Origin: Flavobacteriales bacterium
GTDB taxonomy: Bacteria > Bacteroidota > Bacteroidia > Flavobacteriales_D > Crocinitomicaceae
Direction of reading: 5' to 3'
Length of the DNA: 6,523 bases
Assembly (NCBI GenBank): GCA_947476515.1
Contig: CANJQZ010000110.1
Location: 1 to 6,523, forward strand
A program made the translations under genes and the position numbers. Of this stretch, positions 5,755 to 6,523 are shown one piece after another. The notes under the pieces are model-generated. The model was not told the origin of the DNA and ran no database searches. It saw nothing but the letters and a program-made list of their open reading frames with translations. Position 1 is the first letter of the stretch, and the number at the start of each line of letters is the position of its first letter.

Positions 5755-6523
5755 TTAATCTTTAAAATCCTTTAAATCAATTTTTTCATTGATTGCAATT
5801 TTAGAAACTGTGCCTGAAATAGTTACTTGTTCGGTACTTAAATTAAAAGTGTGAGCAAACAGCAGTCCATTCACCATTTTAAAGTCTCCAAATGTACTCG
5901 TTGCTTCTTGAACCTTTTCTCCATTCTTTTCGATAGATATCGTTTTTACTTTTAGATAAGTTTCCATTTCGAAGTAGGAGAATGTTTCGCTATTATTATC
6001 ATTTGTTTTAAGTACATAATAATCTTTTCCAGAAACATTTTCAATGCCTAAAACTTCATATTTCATTCCGTTTGCTGCATAATTAATTTCAGGGAATAAA
6101 CCATAGGATAATTTTTTAGAAGCAATTTCTTCCTCTGTTAGCGAAGTCTTTTTTCCTTGTTGATCTATTTTAAAACCTTTTGAGCCATCAAAATATGACT
6201 CTGGTATAACGGCTCCATTGACTTCCATTTTATTTGCTTCAATCATAGGATTTAATAAATATTCAGTTTTTTTAAAAGAAATAGAGTATTGAGGAATATT
6301 TGAATCTGTAACACGAACAAAAGTCTTTACTTTCTTTAATTTTTTAGTTCTTTCCTTAGCCGTTTTGGTCAGGGTTACGGCGGATAAATATCGTTCAACT
6401 AATTCTTCTTTGCTGATGTCAGAGGGTAAAATTTGTTTTTTCTCCTCTCCAAAGGCATCTAGAAATTCAATCTTACCATCAGCATCAAAAACTTTAATTT
6501 TAGATAGCACTTCTTCATTTCCA
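5755..6523 (-). CDS. Partial CDS: C-terminal part of a probable M16 (insulinase-like) peptidase with a LolA-like C-terminal domain
   Basis: The frame is open to the window edge, where it reads Gly-Asn-Glu-Glu-Val-Leu-Ser-Lys, so the true start lies outside; 255 complete codons are visible before TAA (5757-5755). The GTG at 6510-6508 is not a convincing start because coding sense continues upstream of it. The first visible stretch (GNEEVLSKIKVFDADGKIEF, then LDAFGEE) resembles the end of Bacteroidota M16 zinc-peptidase C-domains, which finish near a VLxKxxxFDADGKI-like segment before an appended domain. The rest has the alternating beta-strand pattern of LolA/LolB-type lipid-carrier folds: VERYLSAV and KKVKTFVRV near the start, then MKYEVLGIENVSGKDYYVLK, ETFSYFEMETYLKVKTISI and FGDFKMVNGLLFAHTFNLS, a strand-by-strand ending seen in such domains. 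In M16 family fusions this part would be periplasmic. The HxxEH zinc site is outside the window, so the peptidase assignment is inference. The alternative is a stand-alone periplasmic protein of unknown function. Confidence 0.55.
   Translation of the reverse strand, partial: GNEEVLSKIKVFDADGKIEFLDAFGEEKKQILPSDISKEELVERYLSAVTLTKTAKERTKKLKKVKTFVRVTDSNIPQYSISFKKTEYLLNPMIEANKMEVNGAVIPESYFDGSKGFKIDQQGKKTSLTEEEIASKKLSYGLFPEINYAANGMKYEVLGIENVSGKDYYVLKTNDNNSETFSYFEMETYLKVKTISIEKNGEKVQEATSTFGDFKMVNGLLFAHTFNLSTEQVTISGTVSKIAINEKIDLKDFKD

Noticed and set aside
6508..6510. GTG as the start of the gene ending at 5755
   Set aside because: The frame stays open to the window edge, and the residues before GTG continue the same domain pattern, so the gene is partial.

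Overview
The window is AT-rich chromosomal DNA from a member of the Bacteroidota, most likely a Flavobacteriales-type organism. This rests on three things: a secreted protein with a C-terminal type IX secretion (T9SS) sorting domain, a short MenE of the Bacteroidota type, and a DnaX whose C-terminal tau region ends in the Bacteroidota form (FTALARKNPNLHTLKNTFNL). Every supported gene lies on the minus strand, so transcription runs from high to low coordinates. I see no mobile element, CRISPR array, tRNA or rRNA.

In transcription order: (i) 6523-5755 holds the 3' part of a gene cut by the window edge, probably the end of an M16 (insulinase-like) peptidase fused to a LolA-like beta-rich domain. 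(ii) 5700-4132 encodes a secreted Asp-box (sialidase/BNR-like) beta-propeller protein with a T9SS tail. (iii) 4122-2830 begins 9 bp after it and encodes a secreted purple-acid-phosphatase-like metallophosphoesterase. Genes ii and iii look like a two-gene operon for exported proteins. (iv) 2751-1016 is dnaX, the clamp-loader ATPase of DNA polymerase III, split between two frames. (v) 1012-8 is menE, for menaquinone synthesis, starting at TTG 3 nt after the dnaX tau stop.

The most interesting point is dnaX. The zero frame encodes 371 residues (ATPase domains I-II plus oligomerisation domain III) and stops six bases after a run of ten A residues (minus strand, 1652-1643). The conserved tau C-terminal region continues only in the -1 frame, and moving into it on the A10 run gives a 578-residue tau. 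This looks like programmed recoding, either ribosomal -1 frameshifting or transcriptional slippage, with the standard read giving the short gamma-like form and the slipped read giving tau. That is opposite to the E. coli arrangement. The main competing explanation is a one-base homopolymer error in the assembly (true A11). Because menE begins directly after the tau stop, its translation may depend on how often recoding occurs.
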